A program made the translations under genes and the position numbers. Shown piece after piece: positions 8,464 to 15,945 of a DNA stretch of 51,278 bases (position 1 is its first letter; each line of letters opens with the position of its first letter). The notes below the pieces were generated by a model, which did no database searches, was not told the DNA's origin, and saw only the letters and a program-made list of their open reading frames with translations. This DNA is from Clostridia bacterium (lineage in GTDB: Bacteria; Bacillota; Clostridia; Peptostreptococcales; Anaerovoracaceae): NCBI GenBank assembly GCA_024403115.1, contig JAKSSL010000006.1, positions 1-51,278 of the forward strand, in the 5' to 3' direction.

Positions 8464-10395
8464 CTATTCTTGAGCTGCGTGCTCAGCAATAATCTTTTCA
8501 GCTAATTGAGCTGGAACTTCTTCGTAGCCGTTGAATTCAAGTGTAAATGAAGCTCTTGCTTGAGTCATTGAACGAAGTTGGATTGCATATTCTAGTAATT
8601 CAACTTGTGGTACTAAAGCGATAAGCTTTTGTGAACCATCGATTTGTGGTTCCATACCTTGAATCTTGCCTCTACGCTTGTTAAGGTCGCCCATTACATC
8701 GCCCATGTAATCTTCTGGAACGATAATTTCAACCTTCATGATTGGTTCTAATAGACAAGGTTTTGCTTGCTTGATACCTTCCTTGAAAGCAAGTGAAGCG
8801 GCAATCTTAAATGCCATTTCATTTGAGTCTACATCGTGGTATGAACCATCATATAGTTCAGCCTTAACGTTTACTACCTTGCATCCAGCTAGAGGTCCCT
8901 TTTCCATGCATTCTCTTAGTCCCTTTTCAACTGCAGGAACGTATTGCTTTGGAACTGAACCGCCGAATAGGCTTTCTGTAAATTCGAACTCTTCATGTGA
9001 TGGTGAGAACTTAATATGAACATCACCGTATTGGCCAGCACCACCTGATTGTTTCTTGTGCTTACCTTGTACATCGGAGTTGCCCTTGATAGTTTCTCTG
9101 TAAGCTATCTTTCTAGGAACTTCCTTAACTTCTACACCATACTTTTCTTTTAGCTTGCCCATGATGATAGCAAGTTGAGCTTCACCTTGGCCACCTAATA
9201 GAGTTTGATGAGTTTCGTTATTTCTTTCAAGAACGAATGTTGGATCTTCTTCCATTAATCTGTGTAAACCATTAGCAAGCTTATCATCTTCGCCTTGCTT
9301 TACAGTTTCAATTGCCTTGAATAAAGCTGGTTGATCAAATGGAATCTTAGGCATAATAACTTGTGAAGCCTTTGTGCAAAGAACATCACCTGTGCCTGTG
9401 AATTGAAGCTTACCTAGTGCAACGATGTCGCCAGCCTTAGCTTCTGTGCATTCTAATTGTTCGTTTCCTCTTAGGAAGAATACTGAACCTAGTTTTTCTG
9501 CTTTTTCTACATGGTGGTTATATAATTCCATGCCTGCTTTTACAGTACCTGAAATAACCTTTGCAAGAGAAATCTTACCTAGGAATGGGTCAGCAATAGT
9601 CTTAAATACGAATACTACTGGTTCGCCCTTTTCATCTACTGGAATGCTAGCACCCTTTTCATCCTTGATTGCGAAATAGTCGCCACCATCGATAGGTCTA
9701 GTCATAATGTCAACGATGTCGTCTAAAATCTTGTCAACGCCTTCGCCTGTTAAAGCTGAGCAAACATATACTGGTGCTAAATCGCCATGGTCAATACCTT
9801 CGTATAGACCCTTCTTGAATTCTTCATCAGTAAATTCGCCTCTGTCGAAGTAGATTTCCATTAATTCTTCGTCAGTACCTGCAACGGCTTCGTCCAAAGC
9901 ATCCTTGTCATCAATTGAAGCTACTGTATTTCCGAATTTAGCTTTTAGTGATGAAATGATTGCGTCAACATTTACATCATCCTTGTCTGATTTATTGATT
10001 ACAAAGAATCTTGGCATACCTGACATTTGGCAAAGCTTCCAAGCTTTTTCAGTACCAACTTGTACACCTGCTGAACCATCAATAAAGATAGCAGCAACAC
10101 CTGCAGCTGATACAGCTGATGCAGCTTCTCCTGAGAAATCGAAGAATCCTGGTGTGTCGATAAAGTTGATTTTTGTGTCTCTGTATTCTACTGGAATCAT
10201 TGAAACATTTACTGAATATCCCTTCTCTTTTTCGATCTTTGAGAAGTCTGATACTGTATTTCCGTCTTCAACTTTTCCTAATCTGTTGATTACACCTGTT
10301 TTAAGTAGGGCAGCTTCTGTAAAAATTGTTTTACCTGCTCCCATGTGTCCTAGTAATGCAACGTTTCTAATGTCTTCACTTTTATAGGCTTTCAT
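8464..10395 (-). CDS. EF-G-like translational GTPase (FusA paralogue)
   Basis: A 643-aa EF-G-type protein, about 50 aa shorter than housekeeping EF-G. G1 is GHMGAGKT (residues 16-23), G3 is DTPG in INFIDTPGFFDFSGE, G4 is NKSD, and G5-like CSALTGEG follows. EF-G domains II-V are present (domain IV VNVKAELYDGSYHDVDSNEMAF, domain V QGMEPQ). The usual switch-I string RGITI is replaced by EKGYSVNVS. This places it with the EF-G-like/EF-G2 group whose role in translocation or recycling is unsettled. The ATG at 10395 has GGAGG 11 nt upstream. An in-frame TTG six codons earlier would overlap that site. It is not part of a str operon. Confidence 0.9.
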   Translation of the reverse strand: MKAYKSEDIRNVALLGHMGAGKTIFTEAALLKTGVINRLGKVEDGNTVSDFSKIEKEKGYSVNVSMIPVEYRDTKINFIDTPGFFDFSGEAASAVSAAGVAAIFIDGSAGVQVGTEKAWKLCQMSGMPRFFVINKSDKDDVNVDAIISSLKAKFGNTVASIDDKDALDEAVAGTDEELMEIYFDRGEFTDEEFKKGLYEGIDHGDLAPVYVCSALTGEGVDKILDDIVDIMTRPIDGGDYFAIKDEKGASIPVDEKGEPVVFVFKTIADPFLGKISLAKVISGTVKAGMELYNHHVEKAEKLGSVFFLRGNEQLECTEAKAGDIVALGKLQFTGTGDVLCTKASQVIMPKIPFDQPALFKAIETVKQGEDDKLANGLHRLMEEDPTFVLERNNETHQTLLGGQGEAQLAIIMGKLKEKYGVEVKEVPRKIAYRETIKGNSDVQGKHKKQSGGAGQYGDVHIKFSPSHEEFEFTESLFGGSVPKQYVPAVEKGLRECMEKGPLAGCKVVNVKAELYDGSYHDVDSNEMAFKIAASLAFKEGIKQAKPCLLEPIMKVEIIVPEDYMGDVMGDLNKRRGKIQGMEPQIDGSQKLIALVPQVELLEYAIQLRSMTQARASFTLEFNGYEEVPAQLAEKIIAEHAAQE

Positions 10396-10431
10396 ATTTT
10401 CGTTTACCTCCAAACCTACATACTTTGCTTA

Positions 10432-10460
10432 ATTATATCAAAAATCCGTTGTGCATACAA
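10432..10460 (-). promoter_or_regulatory. Promoter of the EF-G-like gene, embedded in the preceding terminator
   Basis: TTGTAT (10455-10460) and TATAAT (10432-10437, extended TGA) lie 17 nt apart on the minus strand. The -35 box forms the loop and part of one arm of the WG-gene terminator hairpin. Confidence 0.7.
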
Positions 10461-10470
10461 CGGATTTTTA
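10440..10470 (-). terminator. Terminator after the WG-repeat gene
   Basis: A perfect 12-bp stem (10457-10468 with 10441-10452, 4-nt loop) with T-rich flanks, just past the WG-repeat stop codon. It shares bases with the promoter of the next gene. Confidence 0.88.
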
Positions 10471-10477
10471 TTATTTC

Positions 10478-11653
10478 TTATTCAACAGTTTTCTGTTTTA
10501 TTTGGATGATCTTGCCCTTGTTGGAAATCAGTTTCCATCCATCCTTACCCATGATTAAAGTATAACCATCACGTTTCATAACATAGTTCTCTTCGATCTT
10601 GCTAGTATTGAAATCTTTTGCCTTGTAAATGGATGTTCCATCATAAGTCATGATGCCCGCTTTTGAACCACGAACATAAAAAACCTTGTTATTATTAATC
10701 TCTGAAATATAGTCGTAAACAGGACTTACTATCCACATTGCGTTGGAGTTTAACAAGCCCCACTTTCCTGCTGTCTTAACAGGAACGGCAGTTTTTCCAA
10801 AGTCCTTGGCATCGTCGAAATAGTAATCAACTACCACATCTCCAGTCTTGTTGATGAAGCCCCACTTGCCACGATAATTTACCGCTGCAAATCCGTTTCT
10901 GAAATCACGTACACCTTGGAAACGGTACTTGTTGATCTTCTCTCCATTGCTGTTCAAGAATCCCCACTTGCCTTTGTACTTAACAGCTCCAAAGCCGTTG
11001 TAGTATGATCTCACCTCATCATATATGCAGGATGCCAGCTTTTTGCCCTTAGTGGTAATGTATCCCCATTTACCACCTTGCTTAACTGGGATAATTCCGT
11101 TGTTTATAGCTTTTACAGAGTCATAAGTAGGTTCTACAACCCACTTGCCCTCTTTGTTGATAATGCCGTACATGTCGTTGGTCTTAACGGCAGCAACTCC
11201 CGAAGAGAAATCCCCTGCATAGTCATAGGATTCCTTGATGACATATTTACCTTCAGCATTGATATATCCGTAGCGTTCCCCTGTTTTAACCCAGGCCAAA
11301 CCGCAGTTGAAATCACCAACATCATCGAAACGACAGTTAATAACCAGCTTGCCCTCAGTGTTTATGTAGCCGAATTTGGACTCAGAAGTCTTAACTGCAG
11401 CCAAACCATACTTGAAATCTCGTGCCTCTTCATAGACGGGCTCGATGACCATTTCGCCTGACTGATTAATGTATCCGATTTTGTCACCTACAGTATATCT
11501 TGCCAAACCATCCCTGAAATAGCTGTCGCTATACTTTATTGACTTGTCATATTCACTTGCCTCATTGGTGCTAAATCCTATTAGCTGAACTGCAATTACT
11601 GCAACCGCAAGGACTGTCCACACCAGCATAGTGATTTTTACTGATTTTTTCAT
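10478..11653 (-). CDS. Membrane-anchored WG-repeat protein
   Basis: A 391-aa protein. An N-terminal hydrophobic segment (about residues 8-27, after KK-rich MKKSVKITM) acts as a signal anchor. About eight WG beta-type repeats follow, each near 38-40 aa with patterns such as GYINQSGEMVIEPVYEEARDF and KWGFINKTGDVVVDYYFDD. WG repeats form beta-sheet structures in extracellular or chaperone-like proteins. The specific role is unknown. The start is unusual. A TTGAAA/TATAAT promoter (17-nt spacer) ends only 9 nt before the ATG and no Shine-Dalgarno is present, so the mRNA should be leaderless or nearly so. The gene lies 21 nt after ylmH and ends at a strong terminator. Confidence 0.88.
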   Translation of the reverse strand: MKKSVKITMLVWTVLAVAVIAVQLIGFSTNEASEYDKSIKYSDSYFRDGLARYTVGDKIGYINQSGEMVIEPVYEEARDFKYGLAAVKTSESKFGYINTEGKLVINCRFDDVGDFNCGLAWVKTGERYGYINAEGKYVIKESYDYAGDFSSGVAAVKTNDMYGIINKEGKWVVEPTYDSVKAINNGIIPVKQGGKWGYITTKGKKLASCIYDEVRSYYNGFGAVKYKGKWGFLNSNGEKINKYRFQGVRDFRNGFAAVNYRGKWGFINKTGDVVVDYYFDDAKDFGKTAVPVKTAGKWGLLNSNAMWIVSPVYDYISEINNNKVFYVRGSKAGIMTYDGTSIYKAKDFNTSKIEENYVMKRDGYTLIMGKDGWKLISNKGKIIQIKQKTVE

Positions 11654-11662
11654 AGTGTCTAT

Positions 11663-11691
11663 ATTATAGCTAATTTATACATATTTTTCAA
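11663..11691 (-). promoter_or_regulatory. WG-repeat gene promoter abutting the start codon
   Basis: TTGAAA (11686-11691) and TATAAT (11663-11668) are 17 nt apart. The -10 ends 9 nt before the ATG at 11653. The -35 is inside the 3' end of ylmH. Predicted leader length is 0-3 nt. Confidence 0.78.
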
Positions 11692-12451
11692 TTAAAATAG
11701 CCAATCTTCCTTTCTTGCTCAGACCGGTTTGTCCCCTGTAAATGGCCTTGCCCTTGCCACGCAAAGTGATTTTGTCGCCCTCCTTCACCTCGTAGCTGGC
11801 CTTAGGAATCTGTCTGTTGTTCACAAATACCATGCCTCTTTTTATTTCTTCTAAAGCCTTCGACCTGGATATACCAAAAGCGCTGGCTATTAAGCAGTCA
11901 ATTCTAAGAGATGGCACAGTATCATGAATGGCCATCATAGGCCTTTGAGATAGTTTCAAGTCCTGTAATGGTACAAGCTCTGCCTGTAACTCCACGCGAC
12001 CTGCTTTTGAATAATGAGCCTCAAGATATTTACCGATTTCTCGGCTCACAATAATATCGGCACCATCATCACGTACCAAAATGTCGCCTATCTTCTCACG
12101 CTTAAGACCTTCGCCCATAAGAGATCCCAAATAGTCCCGATGGCTAAGCTCCCTCTTGTTCTTACCCTTGGACAATCTTAGCACTACAAGGCTTTCGTCC
12201 TCATAAGGGTCAAAGCTTCCATCTCGAAAATCCTCTACCAAGTAGTCAGGTGGGAACAAAACACAGACCCGCTCCGCATCCTCGTAGCCACCAAAATATA
12301 TGTAGTCAGCTTTAAGCTGGTGATTCAAATAGTTTTCCACCCTTGCTAAGTCGCTGGCTCCAATAAAATCACTGGCAACAATATTGCCACTCCTTGTCGC
12401 TTGAAAGCACTTATCTTTTAATTGGTTTAATATCAAGTCCTCGTGTTCCAT
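11675..12451 (-). CDS. ylmH: YlmH-type S4-domain RNA-binding protein
   Basis: A 258-aa protein. The N-terminal two-thirds match the YlmH family (YIYFGGYEDAERVCVLFPPDY, GSLMGEGLKREKIGDILV). A C-terminal S4 RNA-binding domain follows (RIDCLIASAFGISRSKALEEI, then VFVNNRQIPKASYEVKEGDKITLRGKG). In Bacillus subtilis YlmH binds the large ribosomal subunit and takes part in ribosome-associated quality control. That is family knowledge; here only the homology is seen. It is not in the usual dcw/divIVA neighbourhood. The start has GGGAG about 8 nt upstream. Its promoter is back-to-back with that of the TSCPD gene. Confidence 0.88.
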   Translation of the reverse strand: MEHEDLILNQLKDKCFQATRSGNIVASDFIGASDLARVENYLNHQLKADYIYFGGYEDAERVCVLFPPDYLVEDFRDGSFDPYEDESLVVLRLSKGKNKRELSHRDYLGSLMGEGLKREKIGDILVRDDGADIIVSREIGKYLEAHYSKAGRVELQAELVPLQDLKLSQRPMMAIHDTVPSLRIDCLIASAFGISRSKALEEIKRGMVFVNNRQIPKASYEVKEGDKITLRGKGKAIYRGQTGLSKKGRLAILIEKYV

Positions 12452-12473
12452 TTAACTTTTTCTCCCAATGTGA

Positions 12474-12486
12474 TATAATAATTATA
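12474..12486. promoter_or_regulatory. Back-to-back divergent -10 boxes (TSCPD gene / ylmH)
   Basis: The plus-strand TATAAT (12474-12479, extended TGA) and the minus-strand TATAAT (12481-12486, extended TGG) are separated by one A, giving the palindrome TATAATAATTATA. One 13-bp element could open DNA for transcription in both directions. The plus-strand -35 (TTTAAC, 12451-12456) is weak, as is the minus-strand one. Confidence 0.65.
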
Positions 12487-12508
12487 CCATAAAACAAGGA
12501 GATTAATC

Positions 12509-12760
12509 ATGACTTATACATACAAAGCAAAAGGCGTGTGCGCCGTAGGAATTGAAGTAGAAATGGACGGCAACATTGTGAAATCAGTTAAATTCATAGG
12601 CGGATGCAACGGTAACACTCAAGGCGTTGCTAGACTGGTTGAAGGCCTAACATATGAGGAAGTGAAGGAAAAGCTTTCAGGAATCAGATGTGGTTTCAAG
12701 GCTACTTCCTGCCCAGACCAACTGGTTCACGCAATTGAAGAGGCTATGGCAAATGCTTAG
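12509..12760 (+). CDS. TSCPD-domain protein (TIGR03905-type, four conserved Cys)
   Basis: An 83-aa protein. It begins MTYTYKAKGVCAVGIEVEMD and carries the block GGCNGNTQGVARLVEG. The end contains GIRCGFKATSCPDQL, the TSCPD motif. Cysteines at about 11, 33, 61 and 68 match the four-Cys pattern of the uncharacterised TIGR03905 family, related to the C-terminal zinc-binding region of some ribonucleotide reductases. Metal binding is likely, but function is unknown. The ATG at 12509 follows AAGGAG. It is a single-gene unit, divergent from ylmH and closed by its own terminator. Confidence 0.85.
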   Translation: MTYTYKAKGVCAVGIEVEMDGNIVKSVKFIGGCNGNTQGVARLVEGLTYEEVKEKLSGIRCGFKATSCPDQLVHAIEEAMANA

Positions 12761-12765
12761 AAAGT

Positions 12766-13071
12766 TTAGGGTGCAAGGCACCCTTTTTTAGTGGAATAAA
12801 AAAGCAGACACTCTGATTGAGTGTCTGCTTGTAAAGTTTTTGTTACAGGATTTTTACCATCATAATGATAGTCCATATTTATTGCAATAGCATCGGAATC
12901 GTAAATGGGTTCAAGAACCTTTGCGACATCTTTTTCACTGGAAGCACACAGAAGATCTTTTAACGAAACTACTGACGTCGTATCTTGCTGCACACAATCA
13001 GCTGCTAACATTTGCTTGCTATCTTCGATGCCGTCCCGGACGACTCCAAATAATTTATATGTCGATTTCAT
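12766..13071 (-). CDS. Hypothetical protein, C-terminus possibly frameshifted
   Basis: A 101-aa frame I do not recognise. It overlaps the upstream gene by 4 nt (ATGA), so the two are translationally coupled. The first 80 residues look like real protein (MKSTYKLFGVVRDGIEDSKQ, LKDLLCASSEKDVAKVLEP). The last 20 codons run through a perfect 12-bp terminator hairpin (12802-12830) and into the opposite-strand terminator of the TSCPD gene. A one-base shift near 12852 would end the protein at a TAA just before the terminator (ending roughly VKIL). Either a single-base insertion has extended the frame, or the natural gene unusually encodes its own terminator. Confidence 0.45.
   Translation of the reverse strand: MKSTYKLFGVVRDGIEDSKQMLAADCVQQDTTSVVSLKDLLCASSEKDVAKVLEPIYDSDAIAINMDYHYDGKNPVTKTLQADTQSECLLFYSTKKGCLAP
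12767..12790 (+). terminator. Terminator of the TSCPD gene
   Basis: A 7-bp GC-rich stem (12768-12774 with 12778-12784, 3-nt loop) followed by a run of six T. Confidence 0.88.
12796..12830 (-). terminator. Terminator of the addA-prmA-rsmE-mtaB-HIT operon
   Basis: A perfect 12-bp stem (12819-12830 with 12802-12813, 5-nt loop) followed by TTTTTTATT on the minus strand. It lies inside the annotated 3' end of the last hypothetical frame. Confidence 0.9.
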
Positions 13072-13427
13072 AAGTCAATATAAACCCCCGTATTAAGTTC
13101 GATGGCTTGCTGGCAAAAATCTTTTAAAATCTCAAGCATTTCTCGGTATCTTGGAGATGCAGGTTTTTGAAGTCTTTCATCAATCCAATCTTTGAGAATG
13201 GTGCACTTTTCAGCATTAAAATAATCCGCCTCTCCGTAGCTTATTAAAGAATCACACCTTTTTGCTATTTCATCAATAGCATAGTCGTCGAAGAATAAAT
13301 CAACATCATCCCAACTATTTTCCAGTTGATAATACTTAACCCTCTTGTCAGTTTCAGGATTATCTACATAAGGCCCCATAATTCCAAATTTAACTCCATC
13401 GAATGTTAAAAATAATACAAAATGCAT
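13068..13427 (-). CDS. Hypothetical protein (119 aa)
   Basis: An acidic 119-aa protein I do not recognise. Segments include MHFVLFLTFDGVKFGIMGPY, ENSWDDVDLFFDDYAIDEIA and KDWIDERLQKPASPRYREML. No signal peptide or membrane span is seen. The ATG at 13427 is chosen because GGAGG lies 10 nt upstream. An earlier in-frame start would overlap the HIT gene and lacks such a site. It ends in a 4-nt overlap with the next hypothetical gene. Size, acidity and pairing resemble immunity-type proteins, but no toxin is nearby and this is only a loose impression. Confidence 0.6.
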   Translation of the reverse strand: MHFVLFLTFDGVKFGIMGPYVDNPETDKRVKYYQLENSWDDVDLFFDDYAIDEIAKRCDSLISYGEADYFNAEKCTILKDWIDERLQKPASPRYREMLEILKDFCQQAIELNTGVYIDL

Positions 13428-13474
13428 AATTGCATATCCTCCATTATCTTGATTTTTGTAATGGCCATTCCCCA

Positions 13475-13816
13475 TCAGCCTGGTGGCCAAGTCATTTTAC
13501 GCTTTCCAAGTAAGTGGAAATGCAAATGCTTAACAGTTTGGAAACCATCTTCGCCACAGTTGTTTACTAAACGATAACCGTTTTCCAAGCCTAACTCAGC
13601 TGCAATATCTTTTACCTTTAACATTAGATGAGCTATTAATTCCCTATCTTCTTCCTTAAGGTCATCTAAGGACTCTATGTGCTTCTTTGGAATGATTAAA
13701 ACATGAACTGGAGCTTGAGGTTCAAGATCCTTGAATGAAATGATTTTGTCATCCTCGTACACGATAGTAGCAGGGATTTCTTTTTCTGCTATCTTACAAA
13801 AAATACAATCTGCCAT
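13475..13816 (-). CDS. HIT family nucleotide hydrolase
   Basis: A 113-aa histidine-triad protein: MADCIFCKIAEKEIPATIVY at the N-terminus, and the triad HLHFHLLG (H-x-H-x-H) with the typical WPPG end. HIT proteins (HinT/PKCI group) hydrolyse AMP-lysine and other nucleoside phosphoramidates. Cysteines at 4 and 7 with the downstream His residues fit the zinc-binding bacterial subgroup. It follows mtaB by 3 nt, the order seen in many Clostridia. Confidence 0.93.
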   Translation of the reverse strand: MADCIFCKIAEKEIPATIVYEDDKIISFKDLEPQAPVHVLIIPKKHIESLDDLKEEDRELIAHLMLKVKDIAAELGLENGYRLVNNCGEDGFQTVKHLHFHLLGKRKMTWPPG

Positions 13817-13819
13817 TTT

Positions 13820-15142
13820 TTACTCCTCTCCTACTTCAGCCAAAATGCCATCCTTAAACAGACTGAGCAATTTCACCGAAATAATTTTATTTAAGCTGCT
13901 CTCTGGCAGTTCTTTAACATAAACCTTTATATAGTTATCCGAATATCCTGTGGCATAAGCCCCTTCATATTCTTCAAAAATCACTCTTTCAACGCGTCCC
14001 AGATTCTCTGTCAAAAATCTTTGACAGCTTTCTTCGCCAGCTTTAATCAGCTTTGCGTTGCGCTCCTTTTTAACAGGCGCCTCTATTTGATTGTCCATGC
14101 CCGCCGCCTTAGTATTAGGTCGTACCGAATATGGGAAAGCATGAACTTTTAAGAAATTAACCTTTTCAACCAAATCTAAGCTGTCTGCAAAATCCTTCTC
14201 ATCTTCCCCAGGGAATCCCACTATTAAGTCCGTTGTGATTCCATAGTAAGGGTCAAAGTCTCGCAGTCTATTAGCTATTTCAATATACTCATCACGAGTA
14301 TACCTGCGGTTCATGGCTTTTAAAATCTTATCGCTGCCACTTTGACAGGACAGATGCAAATGGTGACACAACTTGTCGTATTTGAAAAGCCTCTTAACAT
14401 AATCACTGTCAACAACGGTAGGCTCCAAAGAGCTCAGCCTGATTCGAAAATCTCCTTCCAAAGCATTTAACTGGGCAATGATTATTTCAACACCTTTTTC
14501 TTCGCCCTCCCAGCAAAAGCCTTCTTCCATACCGTAAAGGGCAGTATTTATCCCCGTTAAGATTAACTCCTTAAATCCTTTTTCAATGAGGCCTTTAGCC
14601 TCATTTACTATGCTCTCCACTGAACGGCTCCTAACCTTGCCACGAGCAAAAGGAATTATGCAATAGGAACAGAATCTGTTGCAGCCCTCCTGAATTTTAA
14701 TATATGCTCGTGTCCTTGATTCCATTGATGTAATAGGTTCATTATCCATGTATTGATCCAGTTCATCATAGGAAAGCACATCTATTTCATCCACCAGATT
14801 CCCTGCCAGTTTTTCCATAACTTTTGGCAAGATCTGATCTTTTCTATTAATTCCACATATAATATCAAGTTCCGCCATTTGAGCCAAGGCTTTTGGCTCC
14901 AGCTGAGCGTAACAGCCGGTCAAAGCAACTATGGCATCTGGGTTTTGCCTCTTCATCTTGCGAATGTACTGTCTTGTCTTTCTATCGGCCATATTGGTTA
15001 CAGAACAGGAATTAATCACATAAACTTGGGCTGCCTCATCTTCGCCAACCCTTTCAAAGCCAGCCTTTTTAAACTGTTCCCACATGGCTTCGCTTTCATA
15101 TTGATTAACTTTGCATCCTAATGTATGGAATGCTACCTTCAT
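13820..15142 (-). CDS. mtaB: tRNA (t6A37-C2) methylthiotransferase MtaB
   Basis: A 440-aa MiaB-like radical SAM enzyme. The N-terminal UPF0004 domain has three cluster cysteines (LGCKVNQYE, NSCSVTN, TGCYAQ). The radical SAM motif is EGCNRFCSYCIIPFARG (C-x3-C-x2-C), and a short C-terminal TRAM-like region follows. The N-terminal sequence and the neighbourhood with rsmE, prmA and HIT point to MtaB (YqeV), which makes ms2t6A at position 37 of tRNAs reading ANN codons, and not to MiaB or RimO. It is cotranscribed with rsmE (39 nt gap). Confidence 0.93.
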   Translation of the reverse strand: MKVAFHTLGCKVNQYESEAMWEQFKKAGFERVGEDEAAQVYVINSCSVTNMADRKTRQYIRKMKRQNPDAIVALTGCYAQLEPKALAQMAELDIICGINRKDQILPKVMEKLAGNLVDEIDVLSYDELDQYMDNEPITSMESRTRAYIKIQEGCNRFCSYCIIPFARGKVRSRSVESIVNEAKGLIEKGFKELILTGINTALYGMEEGFCWEGEEKGVEIIIAQLNALEGDFRIRLSSLEPTVVDSDYVKRLFKYDKLCHHLHLSCQSGSDKILKAMNRRYTRDEYIEIANRLRDFDPYYGITTDLIVGFPGEDEKDFADSLDLVEKVNFLKVHAFPYSVRPNTKAAGMDNQIEAPVKKERNAKLIKAGEESCQRFLTENLGRVERVIFEEYEGAYATGYSDNYIKVYVKELPESSLNKIISVKLLSLFKDGILAEVGEE

Positions 15143-15181
15143 TCTTCGCCCTTCCGCTTCTTAACTAATTGCAGTTCATAA

Positions 15182-15916
15182 CTACAGTTCCAACTGATAC
15201 ATGGTCATTGCAAGAGCAACCAGCCCAGCAGTCTCTGTACGCAAAATTGTTTTACCCAAAGTAACTGATTTCGCTCCCGCCTCAATGTATGAGGCAGCCT
15301 CTTCATCAGAAAAACCTCCTTCAGGTCCAATGATTATTGCAATATTTTTGGCATCCTGATTCTCCAACAAAGCATCCTTTATTGAATATCCATCCTCATT
15401 TTCATAAGGCATTAGCACTAAATCGAATCTGTCAAATATATTTGACAGTTCCTTAGCGTCCATTGGATCCTGAATCTTTGGAATTATGCCTCGTTTACAT
15501 TGCTTTACAGCCTCGTCAGCTATCTTTTGCCAACGTTCTATCTTCTTATTAAACTTTCCTGTGTCAAGGACAACAGAACGCTTCATAAAGACAGGCACTA
15601 TTTCATATATGCCCTCTTCAACACATTTTTGAATGATAAGCTCCATCTTGCTTCCCTTAGGAACCCCTTGAAACAGGCTTACCTTAATCTCAGGTTCCCT
15701 GGCAAAAGCTTGCTTATCCATAATGCGAAGCTTAGCAAATCCATCGCCCAGACTTTGGATTTCAGTTTCATATTCCCATTTCTCTCCATCGGAAATCTGA
15801 ACTTTATCTCCTTCTTTAAGACGAAGGACTTTGGTCATATGCCTGTAATCGCTCTCTTTATCCAGAATTATGTAATTGTCCTTGATCATTCCTGATTCTA
15901 CAAAAAATCTAGCCAT
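15182..15916 (-). CDS. rsmE: 16S rRNA m3U1498 methyltransferase RsmE
   Basis: A 244-aa SPOUT methyltransferase. An N-terminal PUA-like RNA-binding region (MARFFVESGMIKDNYIILDK, VQISDGEKWEYE) precedes the trefoil-knot SAM site IIIGPEGGFSDEEA and LGKTILRTETAGLVAL. It methylates N3 of U1498 in the small subunit decoding region. It lies 29 nt after prmA, in the conserved prmA-rsmE order. Confidence 0.95.
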   Translation of the reverse strand: MARFFVESGMIKDNYIILDKESDYRHMTKVLRLKEGDKVQISDGEKWEYETEIQSLGDGFAKLRIMDKQAFAREPEIKVSLFQGVPKGSKMELIIQKCVEEGIYEIVPVFMKRSVVLDTGKFNKKIERWQKIADEAVKQCKRGIIPKIQDPMDAKELSNIFDRFDLVLMPYENEDGYSIKDALLENQDAKNIAIIIGPEGGFSDEEAASYIEAGAKSVTLGKTILRTETAGLVALAMTMYQLEL

Positions 15917-15945
15917 CTTTCCTATTTCAGACTACCACTGCCCAA

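Noticed and set aside
13068..13427. Toxin-antitoxin or immunity module
   Set aside because: No toxin-like partner, DNA-binding domain or secretion signal is seen. The idea rests only on size and acidity.
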